Source: Blepharisma stoltei (lineage: Eukaryota > Ciliophora > Heterotrichea > Heterotrichida > Blepharismidae). Taken from it: a DNA stretch of 64,000 nt. Under the pieces are notes generated by a model. It was not told the DNA's origin and searched no databases. It worked only from the letters and a program-made list of their open reading frames with translations. The stretch lies in the NCBI GenBank assembly GCA_914767885.1, contig CAJZBQ010000062.1, forward strand, positions 248,001 to 312,000, in the 5' to 3' direction. Both the position numbers and the translations under genes were made by a program. This document shows positions 10,901 through 22,100 of this stretch, piece after piece. Each line of letters opens with the position of its first letter. Position 1 is the stretch's first letter.

Positions 10901-13455
10901 CGAGACATGTTTGCAAAAATTGAAGCAAATTTCTGGTATTATATGAACATTGATCAATTAAAGCGGGCTTTAGGCATAAATGATACTATCCCTGAAGAAA
11001 CTGCTAAGGCCCTAGGAGAAATCATGAACTGTACAGCAGCAATTTTCATTATTCTAGGAAAAAATGCAGACGCTCTAGAACTGCTTGATAGAGCTAAAAA
11101 ATGTTGTGAAGCTTTTAATCTGGATAAATACCATAGCATGATCAATTTAACCTATGCTTCTTTATTATCCGCAAATCCAAATAATTTTGATAAAGCGATT
11201 GACTTAATTGAAGCTGCGAAAAATTATTTTATTGAAGCAGACGATAGAGAAGGCCAAGCTGAATCCAACTTTTTACAAGCAATGATAAAGGAATTTAGAA
11301 GCACCAGCAGTGAAGGCACATTAATTCTTTCAAGAAGGTCAACACAGACTGACTTAGAAGGCCAATTAGAGCTAGCTGATACAAGATTTAGAGAGTCAGA
11401 AAATAATTTAGGCTGTGCTAGAGCTCAGCTAGCCTTGGCAGAGTACAAGCTTAAATATGAAAGCAACGAAGCTGACGTGCTTGATAAACTAGAAAATGCC
11501 AGAGTTGTGTTTGAAGAACTTGGCAGGACTTATTGGGAAGCTCGAGCTACCATTTGTCTAGGCGACTGGTATTGCTTTGGGAAAAACTGGATTAAAGCGA
11601 GAGATATCTATACTTCAGCTTTAAACTTAACAAAGAGAAATGGGGACAGGAAGCAAGAAATCGAAGTCACAGAAAAAATAAAAAAATCAAATGAAATGAT
11701 CAGAAAAAAGAGCAAAAATGTAATAGCTTTGTTAAAGTCCTCACCACTGGTTGAAAAAACCAATAGCATACAAAGGGTAGGCGCAGTTTGCCGATTTCCA
11801 TCTGAATTTATAGCAAATTGTATTAAATATTTATTTTAATAAAATAATTATTTTTATTTAAACTATCAAAGTATAGAACAAATCTTAAAGCAGAACTCGC
11901 TGAAACTGGAAAAGAAGTCTGTGTAAGATTTGATATTGGTTCTAAAGCAAAACTTAAAGAATACTTGCAAGAAAATTGCAGAATCTTGCATATTGCAAGC
12001 GAAGTCCCAAGAAATAATTGCTTGATTTTTGAAAAAGAAAATGGCGTTGCAGAAATTCTGACTAAAGAAGACTTGAAAAATGAAATTGTAGGATTTCAGC
12101 AGTATGGAGTTGAAGTTCTAGTCTTAGCAATGCCATTTAGTGTTCAGCTTGGAGAATTCTGCCGCCAAGAGCTAGGAGTTCCCCATGTCATTGCATTTGG
12201 CATGCCAGATTACCCTAAGGATGGAGAACCTATTCACCTATATTTGGCATTTGAATCGGCAATTCATACTTTTTGTATCAGTTTTTACAAAAATCTTGTG
12301 TCTGGGCTGACAGTAAGGACTTCATATCTTGAAGCCAAAGAAGAAATGGAGCTATATCTAGACGAGCAGTCAAGAGAATTTGGCTACTTAGAGTTTATGG
12401 GTAAATATTTTGAGCAGTGGTGGGAAGAATACCACAGAAATGAGCCAGTTCTCATAAATGAAATAAGTGGGATTCATGATTCCCCAATATTTTTTGAAGA
12501 TGGCCCAGAATATCCTAAAAACTCTTCACTTATTGATATGAGCACTCCTAGAGCTCCAAGCAACATTGAGAAAAAAACAAAATGCTTTATAGGCCGACAA
12601 GTAGAACTTTACAACATAATTGAGGCCTTAAACGACTCTTCTTCATGTGTCCACATAACTTCTGCTGAAGGCGTCGGAAAGTCTGAATTTGTGAAATATT
12701 TAGGATATTATTTGAATATCAGAGACAAATACCCAGATGGGATTTATTTATTGGATCTACAAGGAAAATCATCATTAAATGAAGTTTATGAGCTGTTCCA
12801 AAAAGTAGGGCTTGCGTTTTATTCGTCTGATATTGATCCAAGAACATTTTTATACCAGCAAAGGCTTTTATTGATTCTTGATAATTGTGATGCGTTAATG
12901 ACGCAGGCAGAAATTACTTTTAACAGCTTGCTGAGAATATTTTTAAAAGAATGCAAAATATCGGTAATATTAACATCATGCGCTCAAATAACCACAGATG
13001 ATTCGTATAATATCAAAAGATTTGCGTTGCGCCATTTAAATAACCAAGAATCATATCAGCTTTTAGCTTTGAAAAGTCCGAAATTCACAAGCCAAAGGTT
13101 AGAAGCAGAAAGAGATAGGCCGGAATTTAACCAAACAGTATATGAAATAATTCGAGAATGCCAAGGAATTCCTAGAAAAATATTAATTTGGGCGAGAAGA
13201 CTGGAAAAGCAGGATTCAAAAAATATTTCACTGCTGCTTTCTTTGAAGAATATGAATAATACAGCTTCTGAGCCTACAAGTCCATTGTTTGAAGAAGATT
13301 TGCCATCATTAGAGTTAGTTAGAAGTAGCACAAAAGATGAATTCTTAACAAGATCGAGAACAGTTGAGCCATCATCGATAGCATATCAAAGCCAAGAAGG
13401 CGATTGGTTCATTAAGACAGATCTCAAGAGAAATTCTTTATTCCCTTACAAATAG
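7914..13455 (+). CDS. STAND NTPase with two CHAT-like and two NB-ARC-like domains plus TPRs
   Basis: After removal of a 425-bp and a 65-bp insertion the gene is a single 1,683-residue frame. Order: N-terminal domain and coiled coil (to about 125); CHAT-like domain 1 (130-330); Cys/His-rich segment (332-385, CCCAHRHKPNCLW and CRCKFGSNIHSINCAW); NB-ARC-like ATPase 1 with P-loop GQCGIGKT (about 485) and Walker B LLIIDNID (about 556); helical/TPR region (about 700-1140); CHAT-like domain 2 (about 1150-1290, ending FYKNLVSGLTVRTSYLEAKEEME); NB-ARC-like ATPase 2 with P-loop SAEGVGKS (about 1419) and Walker B LLLILDNCD. In CHAT 1 the Cys is kept (FKGCYSQ) but the His-Gly position reads SSQG. CHAT 2 has neither Cys nor HG. 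Both are probably inactive as proteases. The family usually acts as a ligand-triggered oligomerising switch. No partner is visible here. Confidence 0.8.
10125..10549 (-). mobile_element. SINE-like insertion in STAND gene, 15-bp TSD
   Basis: 425 bp between direct repeats TATATGAAAATTTTA (10125-10139, 10550-10564). On the minus strand the head is ATAATAATAAAATGGCTACG and the tail carries AAGTAAGTAA. The head and its CTTCCRTACRTAGCCATTT segment match the insertion in EB1 at 37970. Excision restores DYMKILQLLNT. Confidence 0.85.
11809..11873. other. 65-bp IES in STAND gene
   Basis: An AT-only segment with stops, flanked by imperfect direct repeats TATAGCAAAT / TAGAACAAAT. Removing 65 bp joins CRFPSEF to NLKAELAETGKEV in frame. 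The exact cut (TA or CAAAT) cannot be settled by eye. Confidence 0.8.
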
Positions 13456-14538
13456 AAGTAATTTAGAATTTGATAATATCTCATAAATATTGATTTAATT
13501 AATTTCATCCTTATTTTGACAGCTCATAAAGCTTTGGCTGAAATGTAATAATTTTTTGATAAATAATCGCAATTCATAAAGAAAATGTTAATGATGGGAA
13601 ATTAAATAAAATCAATATTCATGATAAATCCATAATTTGTGCTTTTAATCTTCGTAATTATTCCATTTAGATAAATTTAATTTACTATAGCCCTCTTTTG
13701 GTTTGAGTTATGCCGATGCGTTCCAACGCCAATCGGGAGTTGGTAAGCCTTGAGTGGCAAGTGGATTTGTTATCTGGAGAGTTGGTTTGACTGGCAAATT
13801 CAATTTTCAAACTCCCCAGTTGTTGGAAGATGTTGGCATAGCCTGAACCAAAAGGAGGCTCAGGCTATATTTTTCGATAATGTCAAAAAGGAAATGATGG
13901 GCAAAGAGTATAAATTGCATTTTCAAGATATTTGCATAGGCTGATAGATGTCACAAATTTTGACGAGATCATAAGAAAAAATTATAAGTTTAAAAAAGTT
14001 TTAAATTTTGACATGGACCTGAAGTCATGCCCTAACTTAACTAAACCTCTCTCTATCCCTTATTATTAAAATATATGTGTTAGATAGTTTATAAATTACT
14101 ATTATTTTGAGCTAAATTGGGCGGTAATCTTATCAATTTTATAAAATGGCATTAATGCTACCAAAAACAATTATGGATTAAATCCTATCTTTAATCGAAA
14201 ATTTTTTGTATTGAATTTATTCACTCCAATTGAAAGGGACATTGGATGATATTTATTTAAAACTTTTCAGAAGATATCTTACAATTGATTGGCATTATTC
14301 ACATTTTTAAATTAAATATATATGTTATACTGGTTAACTTTTACTATGCACCTGCTTTAATTGAAAGGCTTTGACTAATTTGTGTTCCGAAATATTTTTA
14401 ATTTTTATAAGAAAAAAATGCTGTATTTATAATTTATTCATCAAACGAAAGAGTTAGCTTATAATTTTAAAATAAATCTATGCATTTTTAATTAAAAGAA
14501 ATTTAAAATACAAAAAATTTCTTGAAAAAATTCAAATT
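13456..14538. other. Intergenic, AT-rich, with a structured block
   Basis: About 1.1 kb without a supported gene. The only structure is the inverted-repeat block at 13704-13869; the rest is A/T-rich with stops in all frames. Confidence 0.5.
13704..13869. repeat. Imperfect inverted repeat with terminal hairpin
   Basis: Arms 13704-13743 and 13808-13846 pair imperfectly (GAGTTATGCC...GGGAGTT with its complement). The right arm overlaps a 9-bp stem ATAGCCTGA/TCAGGCTAT around a short loop (13839-13869). GC-richer than its surroundings. It could be a foldback element or a structured RNA. Confidence 0.5.
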
Positions 14539-15339
14539 TTAATTAAAAGAGGCATATCCTAGTCCACTCCTTGGGCTTGCAGCTTCTTCGACTTGTGAAG
14601 TTGGGACTGAAAGGCTATTTTGTGCCAGATCTTTGACATCAATCTTGCAAGGCTCTTCAAATGGTATCAGCTCCTGCCTCTTTTTATTCAAGAGAGACTT
14701 TATTCGGTTCTTTACTGAACATTCTGTCCGATTTCCCACCTGTTTTGCTATGGTGCTCCACTTGTTGCCAAGCTCCTTATGCAGCTCAAGCAACTGTGAA
14801 TCTTCCTTGTCAGTTCAGCTCCCTCTCTTGATTTCAGGATTTAAATGGTTGTTCCATCTTTCCTTGCAATGCTTGCCAGTCCTTATTTTGAGTCCTTTGT
14901 GTATTGTATTGTTGATAATATTAGCAATGTTTCCCCACTTTTTTACAGCGCTTTCTACCAATTCGATGAGCTTTTCATCTTCTTTTTCAGACCAAATCCC
15001 AGGGCGCAAAGTTCCAGAGACTTGGATTTCGTTGATTTTCGCCATACACTGCTCAGCTGACTGTTCGGTTTCCTTTGAAATCGTTTCAAAGTCGTGGATG
15101 TCGAGATCCTCGATATTTTTGTCCTTCTGCTGAGCATAGGCTTTGGTTATTTCATAGAGCCTTTCAACTTGGTTCTTTTTCCAAGTCCTCTTGTATTTCC
15201 CTTTTGGAGCTGTTTCAACAGAGTTTTTAATTGGAATGGACACTACTGGGACCTGGGGAAAGGCACAGAAGTAGTATGGGGTTATGGTCTGAATTGTATA
15301 GTTTGGAATAAAGTATTGAAAGCTTTGCTGATTTTCCAT
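14539..15339 (-). CDS. R2R3-Myb-like DNA-binding protein
   Basis: 266 residues, ATG at 15339, stop at 14539. Two Myb/SANT repeats lie at about residues 112-230: repeat A has IWSEKEDEKLIELVE and HCKERWNNHLNP; repeat B has RGSWTDKEDSQLLELHKEL and CSVKNRIKSLL. The first Trp of repeat B is encoded by TGA, which is strong evidence for UGA=Trp. An upstream KRTWKKNQVERLYEITKAY segment may be a third, divergent repeat. Probably a nuclear transcription factor or telomere-type Myb; target unknown. A 594-bp spacer separates it from the next minus-strand gene. Confidence 0.85.
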
Positions 15340-15933
15340 TTATAAAGTTGTATAATAGCCATTACATGAAATTTGAATTTAAGTAAGGAATAAAATGGTC
15401 TTATTGTTAACACTTTGTAATTAAGTAGTAAAAAAAGAAGTTTTGAAGTGGGGTTATTTTTCTAGAGAAAATTTTTGTAAAAATTCAGTTATTCTTGTTT
15501 AGAAATTGATTATAGAGTTTTTGTAAAATAAAATTTAGTAGGATATTATAATTGAGTTTTGAATAAAGAAACTCTAAAAATCTATTAAGAGAAAATCTTG
15601 TTTATCTATTTCAAAATTTAGGCCAGCTCAACCAAGTTTAAGAAAAGCTTCTTAATATTTGATGTTTCATCTATTTATAATAAAGAAGGACTGCATTGAA
15701 GACATAAATATCTAAGTAAAGAAAATCTACTTTGTATTCAAATTTAAAATTCCGTCAACTAATTATGGTTAATCCAATAAATCTACGGTTTTTCAACGCA
15801 CGAGTTGATTTACAAAATTATAATTTTGTCATATTTTATAAATATGCTATTATACCTAATTTATTCAACTGAGTTTTAATAATAAATAATAAAGTTAAAA
15901 ATATTCGTTACAGTAATTTCAGTAATTTTAAAA
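15340..15933. other. Intergenic, AT-rich
   Basis: No gene, palindrome or repeat family recognised. It presumably holds the Myb promoter and the 3' flank of the coiled-coil gene. Confidence 0.5.
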
Positions 15934-17598
15934 TTAAAATTTATTTTCTTCAGGTCTTATTTCTTGAATAGAACTCAAAGGAAGCGCTATCAACTTTGTA
16001 ATCACTGCTGAAAACATCCTTGAAAAATCATAATCCCTTCTTTTTTCTTCAAACCTCTTTTCTTTTTGTTGTTCAAGTTCTTTTTTATTTATTTCAGCTC
16101 TAAGTTGTTTATTTATACTTATCTCTTTTACGTTCTGCTGCTTATCTTCAATCTCTGCTGAAATCTTGGATTTCATACTTTGGACTTTTTGCAAATAATT
16201 TTTATATTTAATTTTTTTGTTTTTTTCTATTTCCTCATATAGCGATTTCCTATAGTTTTCAGCCTGCTCAAGTTTCTGCAGCTTAACTTCAAATTCTCTT
16301 TGAATTTGCTCAGTAAGCTGGCTTTCTAAATAAGTTTTTCTTTCCTGGCTTTTCTTTATATTTTCTTCTGTTGCCTTTGCCATGTCTTTGATTTTTTTGG
16401 AAATTTCCATTTGGATGAGCTCGACATTTGATCTTGAAATTTCAGCTCTTTTTTTCATTTGCTGATAAAAGAATTCTTTTTTCTTTTCATATAGATCATA
16501 TCGGCTTATAGACTTTTCTCCTGAAGGTATTTTAAGGCTCTCTGTGCGCTCATCATGCCTGAGAAGGAAGCTGGTTTTGCTTTTGTTTAGTCTTCTTGAC
16601 TTTTCTTCAATGCTTTTTGCTTCTCTTGGGGATAAAAAGTCTGAAGAAGCTGAAGAAGAAACTTTTGTGGGGTTAACAAATGGCTTTAAGCTCCTGATAA
16701 CGATTTTTGAAGACCCTTTCTCTTGAACTGAGTCAATTTTATCTTCTGGAGGCCTCATATGTGATCGTCGTGCGAGCAGTCTCTGCACAGAAAAAGATGG
16801 CTCTATTTGTGTATAAGATTTAGCAGAGTGTCTTATAAATTGACTTTGCTGGGACTCTTCTGACGGTAGGGTTTCTACTTTTGTTTCAATGATCTCTGGG
16901 ATTGTTGGCTGGTTCAACTCTGTTTCTTTTGATTGTCCTATTGATAAATTTGGAGCTGATTGAACAACAGAATTTTCAGTCTTTGGATGTATTTTAGGAA
17001 ATGAAAGCATGGAATTATTGCAGTTTTCTTCTCAGTCGTCTTTTTTTATCATAACTCCATTCACTATCGCATATTTTTTAGTGAAATTCTCATACCCTTC
17101 CACAAGCAAATTATAATCATCGTGAGGATTTGAAGCTTTATATGGTTTATATTTCATATCACTTTTGTACTCAGCTTGATGAAATTGCCATCCTTGCCAG
17201 CTTGGGCCTTGATTTCGATTATCTAGTCTTTTAAGCACCTTATATCCAAGTGGACCATCATACCTTTGAGTTGAGTCTGTTCTGCATCTGTGCCTCGAAC
17301 TGAAAGAAATAGCTTCTTTTTTGGGGCAGCCTTTTCCTCTTAACTGTAAATAAAGCATAGCTTGATCTATTGTAAGTACTGAGTCATTAGGGCTTAGTTT
17401 ATAGCAATACCTCTTTAAAATGTCTTCTTTTCATTTAGCATCCTCACTCATCTGAGTTGAATTCGTCCTCGCTGTTTTAGCAGGGCCAGTATACCCATTA
17501 ATGCAGTCTCATATTGGTAAATTTCTTGGGGTATTGCAAACTGATGTAGGTAGAGATCCATAAAAATTTTTCATTCTACCTCCAGAAGCAGTTGACAT
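15934..17598 (-). CDS. Coiled-coil protein, unknown family
   Basis: About 554 residues from the proposed start MSTASGGRMKNF at 17598 to TAA at 15934. The frame is open farther upstream to about 17718 without an ATG (reads KNLQEAKILIGDLAELLEKP), so the true start may lie beyond a small intron or IES near 17700. The N-terminal part is globular (DQAMLYLQLRGKGCPKKEA; GPSWQGWQFHQAEYKSD). The C-terminal 170 residues are one charged coiled coil (KKEFFYQQMKKRAEISR; KKIKDMAKATEENIKK). Two or more Trp are TGA. A cytoskeletal role is plausible but not shown. Confidence 0.7.
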
Positions 17599-17770
17599 CC
17601 ATCGAGTAGTTCCAGGCTTTTCAAGTAGTTCCGCTAAATCCCCGATCAAAATTTTGGCTTCCTGGAGATTTTTAGTAATTTTTTTTAAAAATTTATGTAT
17701 AAATAAAAGTATTTAAATTAAATAACTTTTTTTCCCCAGCTCACATAGATTTTTTCTAAAAAATAGAAGT

Positions 17771-19140
17771 TTATACCAATGTTTTGCTCACTCATAGAAG
17801 GGAGAGTAAATGAATTAGCCTTCTTTCTTCGTGCCTTGACCTTTCTTCTTTCATCTTATTAATGTTTTCTTCTTGTATCGCTTCCCTTTTCATAATAAGT
17901 GACTCGCTTTGAGTGCTCTTTTTAAAAATTTTGCTTGGATCATCTCTGCTCGTCAATGAAGTTTGAGCATTTGACGTGTCTCCTGTAGACTTTCGATACT
18001 GAAAAAAGTCTTCCACCTTTTTATTCTCTTCGCATTCAATGCTTCTTTTTCTAGACTGAACTATAGATGAAAATTTATTGTTTTTCTGAGTGATTTCTCT
18101 TAATATTTCTCTTCTTCTTTCCGCTTTCACTTTTTAAAAGATGACAAGCTAAATAGGTTCAGGTAAGCGTATCCCATCGTTTTAGGAAGTCCAAGTTCTC
18201 TTTGCATGGTCAAAACTTATGGCAGGCTTTTTTCCTCGGTTCATAGACGAGAAAACTGAAGGCGCATGACAGCTTATACTTCTGGGGAAGCAATATTTGT
18301 CTGCATAAGGCTATTTGTCCCAGAAGGAGGCTCTAACTCCCCCCCCCCCCTCCGTGAGCGAACAAAAAAATTTTGTTCGCTCACGGAGGGGGGTTAATTT
18401 TTTTTTTTAAAAAAAATTTATATATAAATTTTATAAAAAATATTTTTTTCGAAATTTAAAAAAAATCCTAATTTGCAAAAATTGGGAAGCAAATATTAAT
18501 TTAATTTGCAAAATTTATGTTTTAAAACGCAATTTGTTTAAAATTAAACAGAATTAGCTCTAGATTTCATTATACTAATTATCACTTATATATCAAAATT
18601 TTTTTCCCATTAAAATTTTTTCTATTAAAAAAAATTTTTGTTCACTCACGGAGGGTGGGTTTTTGGTCAAAAAATGGCGATTTTTTCTAATGGTTTTGTT
18701 CGCTCACGGAGGGGGGGGGGAGTAAGCAATAAACTTATGCCCTGAACACTAACGGGGGTTTAGGGAATCCTTGGCCTTACCGCCGGTGCCTTAGGGCAAC
18801 TTTAGCCTGAAGCCGTCTAAGGGCAAGTAAAGGCTGAATTAATCCTCTGCGGCCCGCTGAAATTTGTCTAATCTAATCTTTCCGTTTTCAGCTGCATCGT
18901 TTTTTCTAACTTCTGCTCTAAACTTATTCTTTTCCGGTTATTTATCACATTTTGTATATCTAAATTAAGCTGCTTTCGGAGCTTGAGTTTCTGGTTCTTA
19001 ATTTCTGAAATTGAAACAATATCTTGTGTCGCCTTCTGCTTAGTCTCTAAATCTAGAAACTTTTTATTATACGAGTTTTCTATATATTTTATGATCTGTT
19101 CCTGGGGCATTAAAATCCCTGCAGATTTCGATTTCTTCAT
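17771..19140 (-). CDS. Small coiled-coil protein, split by a retroelement
   Basis: After removal of the 761-bp insertion (18116-18876) the gene encodes 202 residues starting MKKSKSAGILMPQ. Excision joins EKTMQLKTE directly to RRREILREITQ, in frame and in coiled-coil register. The frame reads through TGA near 17792 (Trp) to TAA at 17771. The protein is Lys/Glu/Arg-rich and almost wholly helical; no family recognised. It starts 50 bp beyond the transhydrogenase stop and lies on the same strand as the neighbouring coiled-coil gene. Confidence 0.7.
18116..18876 (+). mobile_element. SINE-like insertion carrying a nested MITE
   Basis: 761 bp between direct repeats TCTTTCCGYTTTCA (18116-18129, 18877-18890; one mismatch). 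The plus-strand head is TTTTTAAAAGATGACAAGC and the tail GTCTAATCTAA. The element is itself interrupted at 18334 by a family 1 MITE, so it was already resident when the MITE arrived. Confidence 0.8.
18334..18722 (+). mobile_element. MITE family 1, complete, nested in retroelement
   Basis: 389 bp, TA at both borders, ends CTCC...GGAG. The left end is a palindrome CTCCGTGAGCGAACAAAA/TTTTGTTCGCTCACGGAG; the right end has two more CTCACGG units. Nearly identical in sequence to the copy at 41233. Confidence 0.9.
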
Positions 19141-19190
19141 CTATTTCTAAAAAAATGGAAATTTTGAGTAAAAGTTAAGAATTAAGTTAT

Positions 19191-22100
19191 TTATTTTTTC
19201 CTAAACATTTCCAGCATTCTATAGGTCACCACAAATCCACCGACCACATTTATACTGGCGAAGAAGAGGCTGGTGAACCCAAGAGCGCTTCCTTCATCAA
19301 ACTTGACATCTTCAGATGCAGGTTACACAATTAAAATGGCGAGCCATCCGACCCGTCCTTCTCCTGTACCCTCAGGGATTACGGGTTTAAGAAGTAAACG
19401 GGGCCTGAATATTGTGTCCAGGGTGGGTTTTTTTACCTTGGTCGGGACACCACGACAGGTTTTTTACCTCTCACAAAGATGAGAAGACCAGAGCCGCAGA
19501 ATCAGGAGTCACACTTCAGGACTAGAAGGAAGTGAGGAAGCTTGTAGTGGAGCTTGGGGACCTGAAGAAGACTCCGGAAGGCTACTTTTCCCCCTCCCCA
19601 GAAAGGACGGCGCCGGGTCACTAGACCCTGATCAAAGGAGTACCTGGGTGAGTCTCCCTGTCAGATGGCGACGTCACCATTTTTTGGTGACGTCGACAGA
19701 AAATGGAGTAAGCTACAGAGCCGGTGCTTAGGGCGCAAGCCTGAAGCTGGCAGCGCTGGGTAGAGGCTGAAATAAACCTCCATGACCCGCTAAAACTAAT
19801 TAATCTAATAATTTAATCAGATGCAGGAGTCAGCTCAAGCATGGCTCCAATTACAATAATTCCTGATATAGCGTTCGTAACACTCATAAGAGGAGTATGC
19901 AATGCTGGGGTGACGTTCCAAATAACCATATATCCAATGACAATTGCCAAAATGAATATCAAAAAGAAGCCTAAAAATTCTACATCAGCTGAGTAGCCAA
20001 TTGACAAAAATACAGTAGCCAGCAATGCAATATTCAAAAGCCAGCTGTATTCTTGGATAAAGGATTTATGGGAAGCGTCTTCAAGAGGCTGAGCTGCATG
20101 GAAAACTGGAGCTGCCTGAGGTGCGGCTGCTGGTTTTGCTTGAGGAGGTGGAGGTGGTGGTCTTTTGTCTAAAGGAATCCATGTGACTTCTCCAGCATTC
20201 GCAACAACCATATTGTTTACAATTTCGTCCTTCATGTTAATATGGAACTTGCTAGCTCCTCCTAGTTCATCAAGCAAATGCCATAAATTATTAGCAAATA
20301 GTTCTGAGCTTTGTGGAGCCATTCTTGATACTAAATCAGTGTATCCGATAATAACTACTCCGCTTTGTGGATCTGTAATAGCATTTCCAGGCTCAGTCAG
20401 TTCGCAGTTTCCGCCCATTTCGGCAGCCATATCAACAATAACGCTGCCTGGTCTCATCACTCTGACCACTTCTTCTTTAATCAGTTTTGGAGCTGGCTTT
20501 CCAGGAATTAAAGCAGTGGTAATTACTATATCGCTGACTCTGGCAATATCTTTAGTTAGCTGATCCTGGGCTCTTTTAAATTCGTCACTCATTTCTTTGG
20601 CGTAACCTCCTACACCTTGTCCTTCTTCTTTAAGCTGAACTTCTACGAATTCTGCACCTAAACTTTCGGCTTGTTCTCTTGCAGCAGATCTGGTGTCGAA
20701 AGCTTTTACAATGCAGCCAAAGTTTCTGCAGTAGCCAATAGCAGCAAGACCTGCAACTCCACATCCAATGATAAAAACTTTTGCAGGCGGCAATTTTCCA
20801 GCAGCTGTTATTTGAGCCTTAGGGCATTTTTGGAAAATATTGAACGCCTCTACGACAGCTCTGTAACCTGCAACATTGGCCATAGAGCTTAAAGAGTCTA
20901 ATTTCTGAGCACGTGTAATTCTAGGTACACAATCCATAGCTGCTATGGTGAGTTTTGGGTATCTTTTAGCTAGGTTATCTACATATGAAAGATCTTGTGC
21001 TGGGTATACATAGCAGACAAGCAATTTTACGTTTTCAAGCAAGTCTTGCTCATTTTGGTTGAGTTCTGCATTAAAAGAAGGTTTTCTTACCTTTAAGATG
21101 ATATCAGCTTTTCTCCATACTCTGTCAGTCCTGTTAATTTTAGCTCCATACTTTTCGTATTCTGAGTCCCAAAATCCGGCAGCTTCTCCTGCTCCTTTTT
21201 CGATGATGACTTCAAAACCTGATTTTCTGAACTTTCTGACCATTTTTGGAGTTATAGCGACTCTGCGCTCTCCTTGAAGCACTTCTTTAGGAACTCCAAT
21301 AATCATTTGAGGATCTGGATATACACCATCGTCAGCTTCAGACTCAACGACTTCTTCTTTTTTAACCTCTTTTACAGCTGGGCCGTTATCTCCAGCTTTT
21401 CCTTTTAATTCTCCTAAAATATCTTTGATAGATTTATCAGCACTTCCAAAGAACATTCTGGTATTTGGCTTCACAAATAGTGGATTCTCTATGCCAGCGT
21501 ATCCTGTTCCTGATCCTCTTTTGAAGACACAGACCATTTTGCTTTTCCATACCTCGCATACAGGCATCCCAGCAATTGGGGAATTCGGGTTTTCTTGAGC
21601 GTCTGGGTTGACGATATCATTAGCTCCAATAATCATAGAAATATCGGTATGTGGAAAATCTTTATTGATTTCTGACATCTCCATAACGATGTTATAAGGA
21701 ACGTTTGCTTCTGCTAAAAGCACATTCATATGTCCAGGAAGTCTTCCTGCGACAGGGTGGATACAAAAGTGAACTTCCTTGCCCATTTTTCTTAAAACGT
21801 CAGCAAGTTCCCCGACGTCATGCTGAGCTCTAGCAACTGCCATTCCATAGCCAGGGACAATTACAACACTTTTTGCTTTGACCAGTTCTGCAACAAAATC
21901 TTGGCACTTTATAGGTGTTTGAACACCATCTCCAATGTTAACTGGACCCATCGTTGTTCCTTGTCCAAAGCCTCCCATAATCACACTGAAGAATGACCTA
22001 TTCATGGCTCTGCACATAATATAGCTAAGAATGGCACCAGAAGAGCCGACCAAAGCTCCTGTGATAATTAACAAGTTGTTTTGAAGCAAAAATCCAGAGG

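Noticed and set aside
20165-20563. Plus-strand ORF opposite NNT
   Set aside because: An antisense shadow of a strongly conserved coding region.
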